DNA of 34,960 nt, taken from positions 1 to 34,960 of the forward strand of contig JAFURY010000097.1 of NCBI GenBank assembly GCA_017480795.1, given 5' to 3'. The translations under genes were made by a program, and so were the position numbers. The notes beneath the pieces were generated by a model. The model was not told where the DNA came from and ran no database searches. It saw nothing but the letters and a program-made list of their open reading frames with translations. Position 1 is the first letter of the stretch. The number at the start of each line of letters is the position of its first letter. Positions 8,652 to 18,975 of this stretch are shown here, piece by piece. Source of the DNA: Succinivibrionaceae bacterium. Its GTDB lineage: Bacteria; Pseudomonadota; Gammaproteobacteria; Enterobacterales; Succinivibrionaceae.

Positions 8652-10880
8652 TTACTTCTGCCTCATCCTTTCGGCGGCCGCGTTTCTGGCCTCGGTCATC
8701 CTGGTGGCAAGACTGTGAAGTTTCTCGTCGCCGAAGATTTCGCTGATGTTCTTGCTCAGCTTTCTTCTCCAGTTTGGATACTCGCTGCTGGTGCCAGGAA
8801 TGTTCACCGGCTTCTCCATCTCGATCCAGTCCTCCAGCTGGGTGCTGAACAGCGCGCAGGAGCCGTTGCACATGTGCAGCTGCATGGCGTGATTCAGATC
8901 GGTGGTCATGCCGCAGTAAAGGGCGTTGCGGTTGACCGAATCCGGAAGAATGTTGTGACCGCCGAGGCTGTCGAGGATCTTCTGCTTGCTCTTGAGCCGG
9001 TCGTCCATGAGGTTGTTCATGATCTCGTCGGTCTTGTAGACTCCGATCTTCCGGCCAAGTTTGAGATCGTCGCAGTGCCAGAAGCCCTTGAGGGTGGCCA
9101 TGTCGTGAGTGGTCAGAGCGCTCATGGCCTGAACCGGATAATCCTTGGTGGAAATGTAGCCGCCGTCCTTCTTCGAGGTTTCGAAGAAGAAGATCTTGTA
9201 GGAGTAGATGCCGCTTTCAGGCAGAAGCTTCTTCATGATTTCAGGAACGGTGCCCAGATCCTCGCCGATGATCATGCACTTGTTGCGGTGGGATTCCAGG
9301 GCGAGAATGCCGATCATGTCCTCCACGCGGTAAAGCAGATAGGCTCCCTTGGCCGCATCGGAGTTGCCGTTCTTGTTAGGCACCCACCACAGGCGGTAAA
9401 GGCTCATGGCGTGGTCGATACGCAGAGATCCGCAGGATTTCATGTTGGAGCGGAACAGATCAATGATCGGCTGATACTGTTGCTTGAACAGCTTGTTCGG
9501 ATCCATTGGTGGCAGCCCCCAGTTCTGACCGTTAGGTCCCAGTGGATCAGGAGGACAGCCGATAGAGGCGCCCGGACAGTAGATTTCGGAATTCGCCCAG
9601 ATTTCGGCCGAGCCCGAGGACACGCCCACAGCCAGGTCGCGATATATGCCCACCGCCATGTCCGCGGCCTTGGCAGCCTGGTTGGCGGCCTCCATCTGCT
9701 CGTCGGCCAGGAACTGCAGATACTTGTAGAAGTACACATCGTCCTCGTGATCCTTGGCCCACTGAGCCACTTCAGGATTCTGGTACTTTCTGTACTTCTC
9801 CTCCCAGTCTTCGGCCGGCCAGCCCCAGGCGTTCTTGCCCTGGGCGTAATAGGAGGCCTGGAGAGCGTCATAGACCGCAATCTGGTTCAGACTGTCCCCG
9901 CCGGCCTCGCAGAAGGCGCGGAAGGCCTTGCCCCGTGCGCTCTTGGTATCCTTGTGCAGTCTGGCGTTCTCATAGATCTTCTTGAGAACCTCAAGCTTGG
10001 CCTGCATCACGCCGGTATAGTTCACATACTCGGTGGCCCTGAGATCCGCAAGCCGCTTCTGGAATTCCGGCGAATCCACCAGCTGCTTCGCCTCCTGGCA
10101 CGCCTCGTACTCCGGAGTCTGTTCCACGTTGATGTAGACCACATTGATCCATCTTCTGGTGGAAGGCGAATAAGGACTAGCCGATTCCGGATTGGCCGGG
10201 AACAGCTCGTGAATAGGATTGAGTCCGACAAAGCCAGCGCCCCAGGATCCGAGCCGTATGATGAGATCCTTCAGATCGCCGAAATCGCCCACGCCCCAGT
10301 TTCTTTCGCTTCTGAGAGTGTAAAGCTGCACGCTAGGGCCCCAGACCTTGCCGCCCTGAGCGATCTTCTCAGGCTTGTAGCACTGCTTCGGAACCACGAT
10401 AAGACGGAGGGTGTTGGACTTCTTGCCGTCAACCTCCAGGGTGACGCGGTGATAGCCCATCGGGATGTCAGGAACGCGAAGAATGAGATTCTTCAGAACA
10501 TAATTGGTTTTGCCGATTTTCTTTTCGTCGGACTTGCTGAAACCGGCGGCGCTGATGGTTCCTTCCTTCACCACCGAATTCTCAAGGGCGACAGTGTAGG
10601 AGAGTTTGCTTTCGGCGGATTTTTCCGGAAGTCTGGCTTTGAGGACGATGTCGTTGTTCTCCTTGACCACCAGCACCGGATCCAGCACCGACTGCCAGTA
10701 CTCCTTGTCCTCTTCCTCGATCTGAGCGGCCAGTTTCTTTTCGTCGTCAACCGCGTAACCCATAGCTTCCAGCACGGCAGCCTTATTCTCGGCCGAAATG
10801 ATCTGCTTCTTTCCTTCCGCATCAATGTAGTCACTGGAAATCTGCTTTCTTTCAGCCAACTGTTCAACAAGTGAAGTCAT
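8652..10880 (-). CDS. malQ: 4-alpha-glucanotransferase (amylomaltase) MalQ
   Basis: A 742-residue GH77 enzyme that transfers maltodextrin chains and releases glucose, in the cytoplasm. The nucleophile Asp489 lies in SLRIDHAMSLYRLWW, the acid/base Glu540 in IIGEDLGTVPE, and the transition-state Asp in ALTTHDMATLKGFW. A long N-terminal domain of about 150 residues before the barrel resembles E. coli MalQ (694 residues). The enlarged frame begins with TTG at 10892; the ATG at 10880 (MTSLVEQLAE) is preferred, although its ribosome-binding site (GGTACG) is weak. It is the first gene of the minus-strand cluster malQ, glgB, glgX-gap. GlgX releases short branches that MalQ can rearrange, so the grouping is functionally coherent. 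Confidence 0.94.
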   Translation of the reverse strand: MTSLVEQLAERKQISSDYIDAEGKKQIISAENKAAVLEAMGYAVDDEKKLAAQIEEEDKEYWQSVLDPVLVVKENNDIVLKARLPEKSAESKLSYTVALENSVVKEGTISAAGFSKSDEKKIGKTNYVLKNLILRVPDIPMGYHRVTLEVDGKKSNTLRLIVVPKQCYKPEKIAQGGKVWGPSVQLYTLRSERNWGVGDFGDLKDLIIRLGSWGAGFVGLNPIHELFPANPESASPYSPSTRRWINVVYINVEQTPEYEACQEAKQLVDSPEFQKRLADLRATEYVNYTGVMQAKLEVLKKIYENARLHKDTKSARGKAFRAFCEAGGDSLNQIAVYDALQASYYAQGKNAWGWPAEDWEEKYRKYQNPEVAQWAKDHEDDVYFYKYLQFLADEQMEAANQAAKAADMAVGIYRDLAVGVSSGSAEIWANSEIYCPGASIGCPPDPLGPNGQNWGLPPMDPNKLFKQQYQPIIDLFRSNMKSCGSLRIDHAMSLYRLWWVPNKNGNSDAAKGAYLLYRVEDMIGILALESHRNKCMIIGEDLGTVPEIMKKLLPESGIYSYKIFFFETSKKDGGYISTKDYPVQAMSALTTHDMATLKGFWHCDDLKLGRKIGVYKTDEIMNNLMDDRLKSKQKILDSLGGHNILPDSVNRNALYCGMTTDLNHAMQLHMCNGSCALFSTQLEDWIEMEKPVNIPGTSSEYPNWRRKLSKNISEIFGDEKLHSLATRMTEARNAAAERMRQK

Positions 10881-10944
10881 AATTCGTACCAAACAAAAAA
10901 AACATCAATACTGCTCAATTGTCGCAAATCGCCACGGTCAAATG

Positions 10945-10960
10945 TGTGATGTTACTGACA
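10945..10960. promoter_or_regulatory. Possible CRP-like operator upstream of malQ
   Basis: TGTGA-N6-TGACA, one mismatch from the TGTGA-N6-TCACA CRP consensus, about 65 bp upstream of the malQ ATG. Maltodextrin genes are commonly CRP-activated in gammaproteobacteria. A single half-degenerate site could easily be chance. Confidence 0.3.
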
Positions 10961-11465
10961 ATCAAGACGCAAGATCCTAAAATAAACTTGACGCAAAACA
11001 AACTTTGAACAAAAAGTTGTGTCATTCCGCGGACAAACCACAAAATGCAGTATCGGCAGCAGCGGCCAGGAACGGCGCTTCCGTCTCGGATCGCATGTCA
11101 GAGGGGGTGAGAAACGGAAGAGCCGGCGTCACGCTATCGTGTTCAACCCCGCGCCGGCGCATTTTGACACAAAAGACCATCTGAAATCGCCACTTTCTCC
11201 CAGTCGGCCTTGCGACTGCGGATTTTGTGAGCAGAGCCAGCGTCATGCCCGGGACGGAGATTTTCCGGGGCATGAAAGTTCCGGAAGGGACGGCATTATG
11301 GCGGGTAACGGCCATCTGGTTTTCCGGGGCATAGGCGGTCCTGTCGGGAAAATCGGAATCCCGGAGCACATCCGTCAGAAAACTTCCGTCCGAAACGCGA
11401 AAACTGAAGATAATGGCCCGATTGCGGGTGGCAGACACAAGATGTAGCATTTTTTGATCTGCTTG

Positions 11466-11494
11466 TTGAGAAAGCGGGGAAGATTTTATATAAT
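11466..11494 (+). promoter_or_regulatory. sigma70 promoter of gapA, with leader hairpin
   Basis: TTGAGA (11466-11471) and a perfect TATAAT (11489-11494) with 17-bp spacing precede gapA. Right after the expected start site, GCAGTT-TTG-AACTGC (11499-11513) forms a 6-bp hairpin at the mRNA 5' end, which may stabilise the transcript. Confidence 0.72.
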
Positions 11495-11570
11495 CAGTGC
11501 AGTTTTGAACTGCCTAACGGTTCGTAGCCGCACAGTCAAAAAATACAGGGTCCGCAAGGAATTTGTTTAA

Positions 11571-12635
<1,065 letters not shown>

Positions 12636-12676
12636 TCGTTGTCAGACTGAGAGTAATTTCTCATTGTTTTATCCGT

Positions 12677-12701
12677 AAAAGCCTGCGCAAGCAGGCTTTT
12701 T
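12677..12701 (+). terminator. Rho-independent terminator of gapA
   Basis: AAAAGCCTGC-GCAA-GCAGGCTTTTT: a perfect stem with a GCAA tetraloop and a T-run, 42 nt after the gapA stop. The flanking A-run would let it work on the other strand too. Confidence 0.9.
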
Positions 12702-12773
12702 GCATACAGCGGCGACTGAAGCGAAGCAATAGCGTCCCGCCAGAACGCGCCACGGCCATCAGACGGAACTCAT

Positions 12774-15272
12774 ATGGAAACGAATCAAAGCGACGTGAGG
12801 ATCCCGGACGCCATCAGCATCAGAGGCGCACGGGTTCACAATCTGAAAAATGTGGATGTGGAAATTCCTCTGCACCGGATTGTAGGCATTGCCGGAGTGT
12901 CAGGCTCAGGTAAATCATCCCTGGCGCTGGGCACTGTCTACGCCGAGGGCTCCCGAAGATATCTGGAATCCCTGTCGGCGTACACCAGACGGAGGATGAC
13001 GCAGGCGCGGAAAGCGGCAGTGGACGAGATCCTCCACGTGCCGGCCGCCATAGCTCTTCACCAGCGGCCTGCAAGCGGCGGCATCAGGAGCACCTTCGGC
13101 ACCGGCACCGAACTGCTCAACAGTCTCAGACTCATGTTCTCCCGTCTTGCAAGCCACCGCTGTCCCCGGAATCACCTGGTTCCGCCATCCATCGCCACCG
13201 CGGCTGAACAGCAGATTGTCTGTCCCGAATGCTCCGCCAGGTTCTACGGACCGTCGGCCGAGGAGCTGTCCTTCAACAGCCAGGGAGCATGTACCCGCTG
13301 CCAGGGGACGGGAACCGTGAGAACCGTGGACGAATCAACCCTGGTGCCGGACGAAAGCCTGTCCATCGACCAGGGCGCAGTGCTGCCCTGGCAGACCCTG
13401 ATGTGGTCTCTGATGAAGGACATCGCCCGTGCCATGGGAGTAAGAACCGATGTGCCGTTCTGCCAGCTTACGGCTCGGGAGCGGGAGATCGTCTTTCACG
13501 GTCCTGCGGTAAAAAAGAACATCATCTACCAGAACAAAACAAGCGGCGCCGCCGGAGACATGGATTTCACCTATTTCAATGCCGTCTACACCGTTGAAAA
13601 CGCCCTGTCCAAGGTCAAGGACGAGAAGGGCATGAAACGGGTGGAAAAATTCCTGCGGCAGGAGGTGTGCCCAGAATGCGGCGGCACCCGACTTTCCGCC
13701 CGGGCCAGAGGGCCGATGATCCTGGGCATTGGACTTGATGCGGCCTGCAGGATGACCCTGTCGGAGCTGGATCGGTGGGTGCGGAAGATCCCCGAGTCCA
13801 TGCCACAAGAAATGCGGAAAATGGCCCGGAGCATCGTGGATTCCTTTCTCCCGGCCGCATCAAGACTTCAGGAGCTGGGACTGGGCTATCTGACCCTGGA
13901 CCGCAGCGCTTCCACTCTTTCCACCGGAGAAAGACAGAGGATGCAGCTGGCGCGGGTGGTAAGAAACCGGACCACCGGCGCGCTGTATGTCCTTGACGAG
14001 CCATCAATCGGGCTTCACCCGGCCAATCTTGAGGGTCTTGCGAGAGTAATGGACGATCTGGTATCCGACGGCAACTCGGTGCTGCTGGTGGATCACGACG
14101 TGAATATCCTGAAGCATGCCAGCCATCTGGTGGAACTGGGCCCCGAGGCAGGAGCAAAGGGAGGTCGCCTCATCGCCCAGGGCTCCGTTTCGGATCTCGC
14201 CTCCAATCAGGCTTCTGTTATCGGACCATACCTGAACCGAACCTCCTGCGACTATTCAGAAATCAGCGACGATCCCTTCGAACAGGGCCGAATCGCCCTC
14301 TCAATCCGGCAGATCCATACGGTAAAACCCCTGACGGCAGAATTTCCCAAAGGCAGACTAACCTGCGTCACCGGCGTCTCGGGCTCGGGCAAGACGACTC
14401 TGATCCTGGAATGCCTGGTTCCAGCCCTTGAGGCCGCGCTCAAAGGCTATGATCTCCCGCAGCATGTAACTTCCGTATCGGCGGATGGCATCCGGGAGGT
14501 GAAACTGATAGACGCCTCCCCTATCGGGATCAACGTCAGATCAACCGTGGCCACCTATGCCGATATTCATGACGAGCTCAGGAAGATCTTCGCCAGATCT
14601 CCCGATGCGAAAAAACTCAAGCTGAAGGCAGGCGACTTCTCCTACAATACCGGCAGCCTCAGATGCCGGCAGTGCGACGGTACCGGAAGCATAACTCTGG
14701 ATGTCCAGTTTCTCCCAGACGTCAGCATTCCCTGCCCCGGCTGCAAAGGCCAACGCTATGATCGTCTGGCGCTTGAGATCAGACGAAAGGCCCTGGAACA
14801 GGAAAGGACAATCTCGCTGCCTGAGCTGATGAATCTAAGCATTGACGAGGCGATGGATTTCTGCCGGGACATGCCGGCGGTGTGCAAAAAACTCGAAACT
14901 CTCAGCCAGCTGGGTCTGGGCTATCTGACTCTTGGGGAAGACACGCCGAATCTGTCGGGAGGTGAAGCCCAGCGGCTGAAGCTTGCCGGAGAAATGGATC
15001 GGAGGCAGGAAAGCACCCTGTTCGTGTTCGACGAGCCATCCATCGGCCTTCATCCCAAGGATGTGGAAACTCTGCTGAAAGTATTCAGAAAACTTACGGA
15101 CAATGGCGCCACCGTCGTTGTCATCGAGCATGATCTTGACATTATCCGCCAAGCCGATCACATTATCGACATGGGCCCGCTGGGCGGAGATGAAGGAGGC
15201 AGGATCGTGGCGACAGGAAATGCTACGCAGATCAGGACAAATCCCGACAGCATAACCGGCAGATACCTCTGA
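12774..15272 (+). CDS. UvrA2-like excinuclease-family ABC ATPase lacking the UvrB-binding domain
   Basis: An 832-residue twin-ABC protein of the UvrA family. Both ATPase halves are complete: Walker A GVSGSGKSS (41-49) and GVSGSGKTT, signatures LSTGERQR and LSGGEAQR, and Walker B segments with DEPSIGLHP in each half. Zinc-binding Cys pairs are present (CPEC, CTRC, CPECGG, CRQC, CPGC). Canonical UvrA is about 940 residues; the segment that binds UvrB, normally between Walker A and the first zinc module, is missing around residues 135-150. That is the hallmark of class II UvrA (UvrA2/DrrC-type) proteins linked to damage tolerance or resistance to DNA-intercalating compounds. It is probably not the housekeeping UvrA of this genome. 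It lies between the gapA terminator and a convergent small gene. The start ATG has only a weak GGA site. Confidence 0.88.
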   Translation: METNQSDVRIPDAISIRGARVHNLKNVDVEIPLHRIVGIAGVSGSGKSSLALGTVYAEGSRRYLESLSAYTRRRMTQARKAAVDEILHVPAAIALHQRPASGGIRSTFGTGTELLNSLRLMFSRLASHRCPRNHLVPPSIATAAEQQIVCPECSARFYGPSAEELSFNSQGACTRCQGTGTVRTVDESTLVPDESLSIDQGAVLPWQTLMWSLMKDIARAMGVRTDVPFCQLTAREREIVFHGPAVKKNIIYQNKTSGAAGDMDFTYFNAVYTVENALSKVKDEKGMKRVEKFLRQEVCPECGGTRLSARARGPMILGIGLDAACRMTLSELDRWVRKIPESMPQEMRKMARSIVDSFLPAASRLQELGLGYLTLDRSASTLSTGERQRMQLARVVRNRTTGALYVLDEPSIGLHPANLEGLARVMDDLVSDGNSVLLVDHDVNILKHASHLVELGPEAGAKGGRLIAQGSVSDLASNQASVIGPYLNRTSCDYSEISDDPFEQGRIALSIRQIHTVKPLTAEFPKGRLTCVTGVSGSGKTTLILECLVPALEAALKGYDLPQHVTSVSADGIREVKLIDASPIGINVRSTVATYADIHDELRKIFARSPDAKKLKLKAGDFSYNTGSLRCRQCDGTGSITLDVQFLPDVSIPCPGCKGQRYDRLALEIRRKALEQERTISLPELMNLSIDEAMDFCRDMPAVCKKLETLSQLGLGYLTLGEDTPNLSGGEAQRLKLAGEMDRRQESTLFVFDEPSIGLHPKDVETLLKVFRKLTDNGATVVVIEHDLDIIRQADHIIDMGPLGGDEGGRIVATGNATQIRTNPDSITGRYL

Positions 15273-15321
15273 AAGGAATAAGCGACGAGAAAGGTTCATC
15301 CGGCGTGAATTCTGCCGGCAG

Positions 15322-15355
15322 AAAAAGCGGCCGGCGATAAATACGGAACCGGCCG
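15322..15355 (-). terminator. Rho-independent terminator of the Arg/Ser-rich small protein
   Basis: CGGCCGG and CCGGCCG (15328-15334 and 15349-15355) form a perfect 7-bp stem, followed on the minus strand by CTTTTTC. It lies 45 nt after the small gene's stop codon, in the convergent gap with the UvrA2-like gene. Confidence 0.65.
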
Positions 15356-15399
15356 ATTACAGACGGCAAGCGGCAGCGGAGTCTGCCGCCAAGCCGGCA

Positions 15400-15618
15400 T
15401 CAATCCTCACGTCCCTCCTGCTCCTCGGTCAGGGATCGGCGGTTCGATCCCGCCGATGTGCGACCACGGGACGAGGTATTGCTACGGGATCTAGACGAGG
15501 ATCGGCCGCGGGTTCCGGAAGGTTTTCCTCCCGCGGATTTGATGATCTCGTTGGCCACCTTTCTCGTCAGCAGCCTGATAATGTAATTCTTGATCTGAGT
15601 GACAATGCTGGTTGCCAT
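15400..15618 (-). CDS. 72-residue basic protein with Arg/Ser-rich tail, unknown function
   Basis: Not a family I recognise. Residues 1-27 can form an amphipathic helix (TQIKNYIIRLLTRKVANEII). Residues 28-62 are a low-complexity stretch of G, S, T and R (SSSRSRSN, SSRGRTS), and the end is acidic (EEQEGRED). This suggests a disordered nucleic-acid-binding or surface-binding tail. Its reality is supported by signals around it: the ATG at 15618 has AGGAG seven bases upstream, a TTGTTA-16-TATCAT promoter with an extended -10 lies just before it, and a stem-loop terminator lies just after. The frame is open to 15672, but that longer start would place coding sequence over the promoter. It is monocistronic, between ompA and the UvrA2-like gene. 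Confidence 0.65.
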   Translation of the reverse strand: MATSIVTQIKNYIIRLLTRKVANEIIKSAGGKPSGTRGRSSSRSRSNTSSRGRTSAGSNRRSLTEEQEGRED

Positions 15619-15649
15619 AACTGAACTCCTGGTTGTTGGTCTCCTTCGC

Positions 15650-15677
15650 ATGATACCACAGGACGACGGCATAACAA
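15650..15677 (-). promoter_or_regulatory. Promoter of the Arg/Ser-rich small protein gene
   Basis: TTGTTA (15672-15677), a 16-bp spacer and TATCAT (15650-15655) preceded by TGG, an extended -10 element, on the minus strand about 32 nt upstream of the ATG. Confidence 0.55.
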
Positions 15678-15715
15678 ACCGCCGGTGAAAACTCCTCCGG
15701 AGGGAAATGAAGGCG

Positions 15716-15740
15716 ATAAAAAACCCGGCATAGCCGGGTT
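15716..15740 (-). terminator. Rho-independent terminator of ompA
   Basis: AACCCGGC-TAT-GCCGGGTT, an 8-bp perfect stem with a 3-nt loop, followed by TTTTAT on the minus strand, 32 nt after the ompA stop. Confidence 0.85.
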
Positions 15741-15771
15741 TGTAATCAATCTTTACAAGAGCTGAAAATTA

Positions 15772-16836
15772 TTATTCTTCAACAACTTCAGTGATAACGC
15801 CCTGAACATTTACGTCTACGCGACGGTCACGGGCATAGCACTGAATGAGCTTGGAGCGGGAAAGACCGTCGCACTCCGAACCGGTTACAGGCTCGGTCTT
15901 GCCGCGACCCTCGACAACGTCAGGAGTTACGCCCTTGGAGGACATGTAACTTGCAACGGTGTTGGCGCGCTTCTCGGAAAGCTTCTGGTTGTAAGCGGCG
16001 CTGCCGATACGGTCAGTGTGACCAATAACGGCGATCTTGCGATCCTCGATGTTCTGGCTGTTGATTTCGTCAACCAGATTGTCGATGGTGTTCTGGCCTT
16101 CAGCAGTAAGGTTGGACTTGTTGAAACCGAAGAGAACATCGGAGCCGAGAGTTCTGGTCTCGTTGATCACCCTCTTCTGAGGAGCTGGAGCTACTACAGG
16201 CGCAACAACGTTGCGGGAACCGAAGCTGTAGCCGAGGCCAAGGGTAACCACATGCGCATCAGGTCTGATGCCGATGGCTGCGGAGGTGGATCCGATTGGG
16301 TGAAACCACTGATACTCAACTCTGGTGAACAGATTGTCGGTGAGGTAGTACTGAAGACCGCCGCCCAGGAGCATACCGACGTGAGCGGTATGGGTTGAGT
16401 AGTTGGAGTTGAAATAGTTGTAGGAAGCGCCGACCTTGCCGAACACCTCGAAGTCATCGGTGATCGGGATCATGCCGCGGGCGGACAGAGCGAAGCTGTT
16501 CGACCATGCCTTGTAGTCAAGACCGTGGTGCTTGAACTTCAAAGGTCCAAGGTAATCATATTCGAACTCAACGCCAACCCAGTCGTTGAAATTGTAACCT
16601 GCAAAGAGACCGCCAACCGCGCTTACGCGATCAAGGCTGTTGGTGAAAGCCTGGTTGGTATTGTATCTTCTGTTGTCGTGGGTGCGACCGAAGTTGCTCT
16701 TGTAATCGTTCTCGGTGCTCATTGACCAGATATCCATACCGGCCTTGAGACCAACGTACAATCCTTCGGTGCCGGCAAATGCTGAGCTAGAACCGGCAGC
16801 TGCAACCACTGCGAGAGCAAGTAAAGTTTTCTTCAT
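15772..16836 (-). CDS. ompA: OmpA-family outer membrane protein
   Basis: A 354-residue porin-like structural protein. A 21-residue signal peptide (MKKTLLALAVVAAAG to AFA) precedes an eight-stranded OmpA beta-barrel with alternating aromatic strands (VGVEFEYDYLG, NLFTRVEYQWF, VVTLGLGYSFG). A short Pro/Ala hinge (APVVAPAPQ) leads to a C-terminal OmpA-like peptidoglycan-binding domain with GHTDRIGSAAYN and LSEKRANTVASYM. A Cys pair in SECDGLSRSKLIQC is as in E. coli OmpA. The longer frame starting at 16893 is rejected: the ATG at 16836 begins the signal peptide and has AAGGAG upstream. It has a strong promoter and its own terminator, as expected for an abundant monocistronic protein. Confidence 0.95.
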   Translation of the reverse strand: MKKTLLALAVVAAAGSSSAFAGTEGLYVGLKAGMDIWSMSTENDYKSNFGRTHDNRRYNTNQAFTNSLDRVSAVGGLFAGYNFNDWVGVEFEYDYLGPLKFKHHGLDYKAWSNSFALSARGMIPITDDFEVFGKVGASYNYFNSNYSTHTAHVGMLLGGGLQYYLTDNLFTRVEYQWFHPIGSTSAAIGIRPDAHVVTLGLGYSFGSRNVVAPVVAPAPQKRVINETRTLGSDVLFGFNKSNLTAEGQNTIDNLVDEINSQNIEDRKIAVIGHTDRIGSAAYNQKLSEKRANTVASYMSSKGVTPDVVEGRGKTEPVTGSECDGLSRSKLIQCYARDRRVDVNVQGVITEVVEE

Positions 16837-16905
16837 ATTTTCTTTTTCTCCTTCAACTCGGCTACTTATGCAACCGAAATAAAAAAGTTCCATCTGATAG
16901 CCGTA

Positions 16906-16933
16906 ATTATATTACTTTTGCTATGCGCATCAA
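16906..16933 (-). promoter_or_regulatory. sigma70 promoter of ompA
   Basis: TTGATG (16928-16933), a 16-bp spacer and a perfect TATAAT (16906-16911) on the minus strand, leaving a leader of about 60 nt before the ATG. Confidence 0.7.
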
Positions 16934-17006
16934 GTATTTTTATGATCTTTAAGAAATTTCTTCGAATCTTCCGCCAAAACTCAGCAGCGGTTTCCCCGAA
17001 TCGTCG

Positions 17007-18065
17007 CTAGAAAAATCTGCCGGACGCCAGGCGATCAGAAAAATCCAGCAGGCGATCAAGAGACTTCAGAGCGCCTTCCCTTACCGCATCGTCCACCTGC
17101 ACCTCGAAGCCTGAGGCATCGTCTGCGGTCAGCGCCTTGAGAATTTCGTGAATGCCGTTCATGGCCATCCACGGACAGTGGGCGCAGCTCTTGCAGGTGG
17201 CGCCCTCCCCGAAGGTGGGAGCTATGATCAGTTCGCGATCGGGACAGGCCTGTCTGAGACGGTAGAAGATGCCGGAATCGGTGGCCACGATGAAGATCTT
17301 CTGCTGAAGTTTCGCGGCGGCCTTGATAAGTTGCGATGTGGAGCCCACCACGGTGGCCTTTGCAACCACGTCGGCCGGGGACTCGGGATGCACCAGCACC
17401 GCCGCATCGGGATACTGCTTCATGAGATCCTCCAGGGCCTGAGACTTGAATTCGTCATGAACCACGCAGTGGGCCTGCCACCTGAGCATGTCTGCGCCGG
17501 TCTTGCGCTGGATGTAGGATCCCAGATGACGATCAGGAGCCCAGATAATCTTTTCCCCCTTTGAATGGAGATATTCGATGAGTTCCACCGCGATGGAGGA
17601 GGTAACCACCCAGTCGGCCCGGGCCTTCACCGCTGCCGAGGTGTTGGCGTACACCACCACGGTGCGATCCGGATGCTCGTCGCAGAACTGGCTGAACTCT
17701 CCGATCGGGCAGCCCAGATCCAGCGAGCACTCCGCCCTGAGATCCGGCATCAGAATCCTCTTTTCCGGACTCAGAATTTTTGCGGTTTCTCCCATGAACC
17801 TAACGCCGCAGACAATCAGCTCGTCAAATTCCGATCTGCGGCCCCACTTGGCCATTTCAAGAGAATCGCCGATAAAGCCGCCGGTTCTTTCGGCCAGCTC
17901 CTGAACCTCGCTGTTGCAGTAATAATGAGCGATGACCGCAGCGTTACGCTTTTTCAGGAGAGACGAGATCTCTTCAAAAAGGGCATCCTTTTCTCCGGCC
18001 GACACCGGGGCGGCGGCGCCGGGATAAACAAACTCCGTAGGAACAATCCTGGAAAAATCGATCAT
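17007..18065 (-). CDS. nadA: Quinolinate synthase NadA
   Basis: A 352-residue [4Fe-4S] enzyme condensing iminoaspartate with dihydroxyacetone phosphate to quinolinate in NAD synthesis. The three cluster cysteines fall at the E. coli positions: Cys113 ([10 protein letters not shown]), Cys200 ([10 protein letters not shown]) and Cys297 in the C-K-S-C-A-H-C motif at 291-297. The N-terminal [11 protein letters not shown] and [11 protein letters not shown] segments are also typical. The ATG at 18065 has AAGGAG six bases upstream, so the longer frame to 18104 is not used. In E. coli nadA follows cpoB and a Lys/Val tRNA cluster; the same order occurs here with one extra gene on each side of the tRNAs. 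Confidence 0.96.
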   Translation of the reverse strand: MIDFSRIVPTEFVYPGAAAPVSAGEKDALFEEISSLLKKRNAAVIAHYYCNSEVQELAERTGGFIGDSLEMAKWGRRSEFDELIVCGVRFMGETAKILSPEKRILMPDLRAECSLDLGCPIGEFSQFCDEHPDRTVVVYANTSAAVKARADWVVTSSIAVELIEYLHSKGEKIIWAPDRHLGSYIQRKTGADMLRWQAHCVVHDEFKSQALEDLMKQYPDAAVLVHPESPADVVAKATVVGSTSQLIKAAAKLQQKIFIVATDSGIFYRLRQACPDRELIIAPTFGEGATCKSCAHCPWMAMNGIHEILKALTADDASGFEVQVDDAVREGALKSLDRLLDFSDRLASGRFF

Positions 18066-18140
18066 CGCGCACTCCTTACGCACTCTCCGGCCTCTTGATC
18101 CCAAGCCGGTTCACAAACCTAAAAACGACCCTAGAGACGA

Positions 18141-18896
18141 TCAATTCCAGTAGGCAAGGGCAGCCTGTCTTTCGGAGCTGCCGGACACCGGACGGTTGAG
18201 ATACGCTTCCTGGCCTGACGAAAAACCTCTGTTGTAACCGTCGTTGTCCTCGTAATCCCACTCTCTGGTTGAAATGCTGCCCAGATTCTTGAAATTCTTT
18301 TCCTTGTAGATTTTCATGCTTTGCTGTTCCTGAGGAGTGAGTTCGTTGAATTCGGTAACCATTTCGGTAATGCCTTGAACCCATCCGCTGCAGAAGTTTT
18401 CGGCGATGGCGTTCTTCAGGGATCTTTCCATAAACCTCCAGCGCCAGTCATATTCGGCGCGCTGGGATTCAATAAACTTTTTTCGGGCGTAATTCAGCTG
18501 TCTTGCCAGAACCTCGAAGGAAAAGGCTGCGATTTCCACCCGGTCGCTCAAGCCGTAAAACTTGTAGCATTTCTTTCCATCTTCATAACTGTAAATCATG
18601 TCCACACCGAAGGCCCTGCAGATGAGATCGACGAAGTCGGACTCGAACTGAGGAAGCCGATTGAAAGCCCTGGACAGCGTCGTCTTGACCAGTATGGTCT
18701 TGATCTCCATCACTCCCAGATCCTCGAAAGAGATCTTCATCTCCTGCATCATTCTGACCGCCATGGCCAGGGCGTTGGCCGCCTCATGCGGATTCGAGGA
18801 TTTGCTGAGCCTGAGCATCTTGCGGACGCGTTCAAGCCGGCTCGCATATTTTTTGTCGTCCGGGTTGACCTTCTGATCCTGAGACAAGGAAACCAC
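18141..18896 (-). CDS. DUF2786 domain protein
   Basis: About 251 residues. The N-terminal part, with LERVRKMLRLSKSSNPHEAANALAMA split over residues 21-47, matches the DUF2786 helix pair: an R/K-x-L-L-x-L-A-x-S-x-N-x-x-E-A pattern found in phage, plasmid and chromosomal proteins of unknown function. The middle is alpha-helical and rich in Lys and Arg, and the C-terminal part (YNRGFSSGQEAYLNRP) ends in a short tail. No enzyme motif or membrane segment is visible. The frame starts with GTG at 18896, but AGAGGTGG is better placed for the TTG at 18887 (MSQDQKV), which may be the true start. It lies between nadA and the tRNA cluster, where E. coli has no gene. I cannot assign a function. Confidence 0.75.
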   Translation of the reverse strand: MVSLSQDQKVNPDDKKYASRLERVRKMLRLSKSSNPHEAANALAMAVRMMQEMKISFEDLGVMEIKTILVKTTLSRAFNRLPQFESDFVDLICRAFGVDMIYSYEDGKKCYKFYGLSDRVEIAAFSFEVLARQLNYARKKFIESQRAEYDWRWRFMERSLKNAIAENFCSGWVQGITEMVTEFNELTPQEQQSMKIYKEKNFKNLGSISTREWDYEDNDGYNRGFSSGQEAYLNRPVSGSSERQAALAYWN

Positions 18897-18975
18897 CTCT
18901 AGTTAAGCATTGCACTGAAAATCGATTTTGCGCACTATACCATATTTTAAGTTGCGCATGAAAAAAATTGTCGGG

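Noticed and set aside
8715-10874. 719-codon open frame on the plus strand opposite malQ
   Set aside because: It is the antisense shadow of malQ in GC-rich DNA; the minus-strand frame has all GH77 motifs and this one resembles nothing.
11019-11450. 142-codon frames on both strands in the malQ-gapA gap
   Set aside because: Mirror-image frames over the same bases, no good ribosome-binding site, and no family resemblance. Treated as non-coding.
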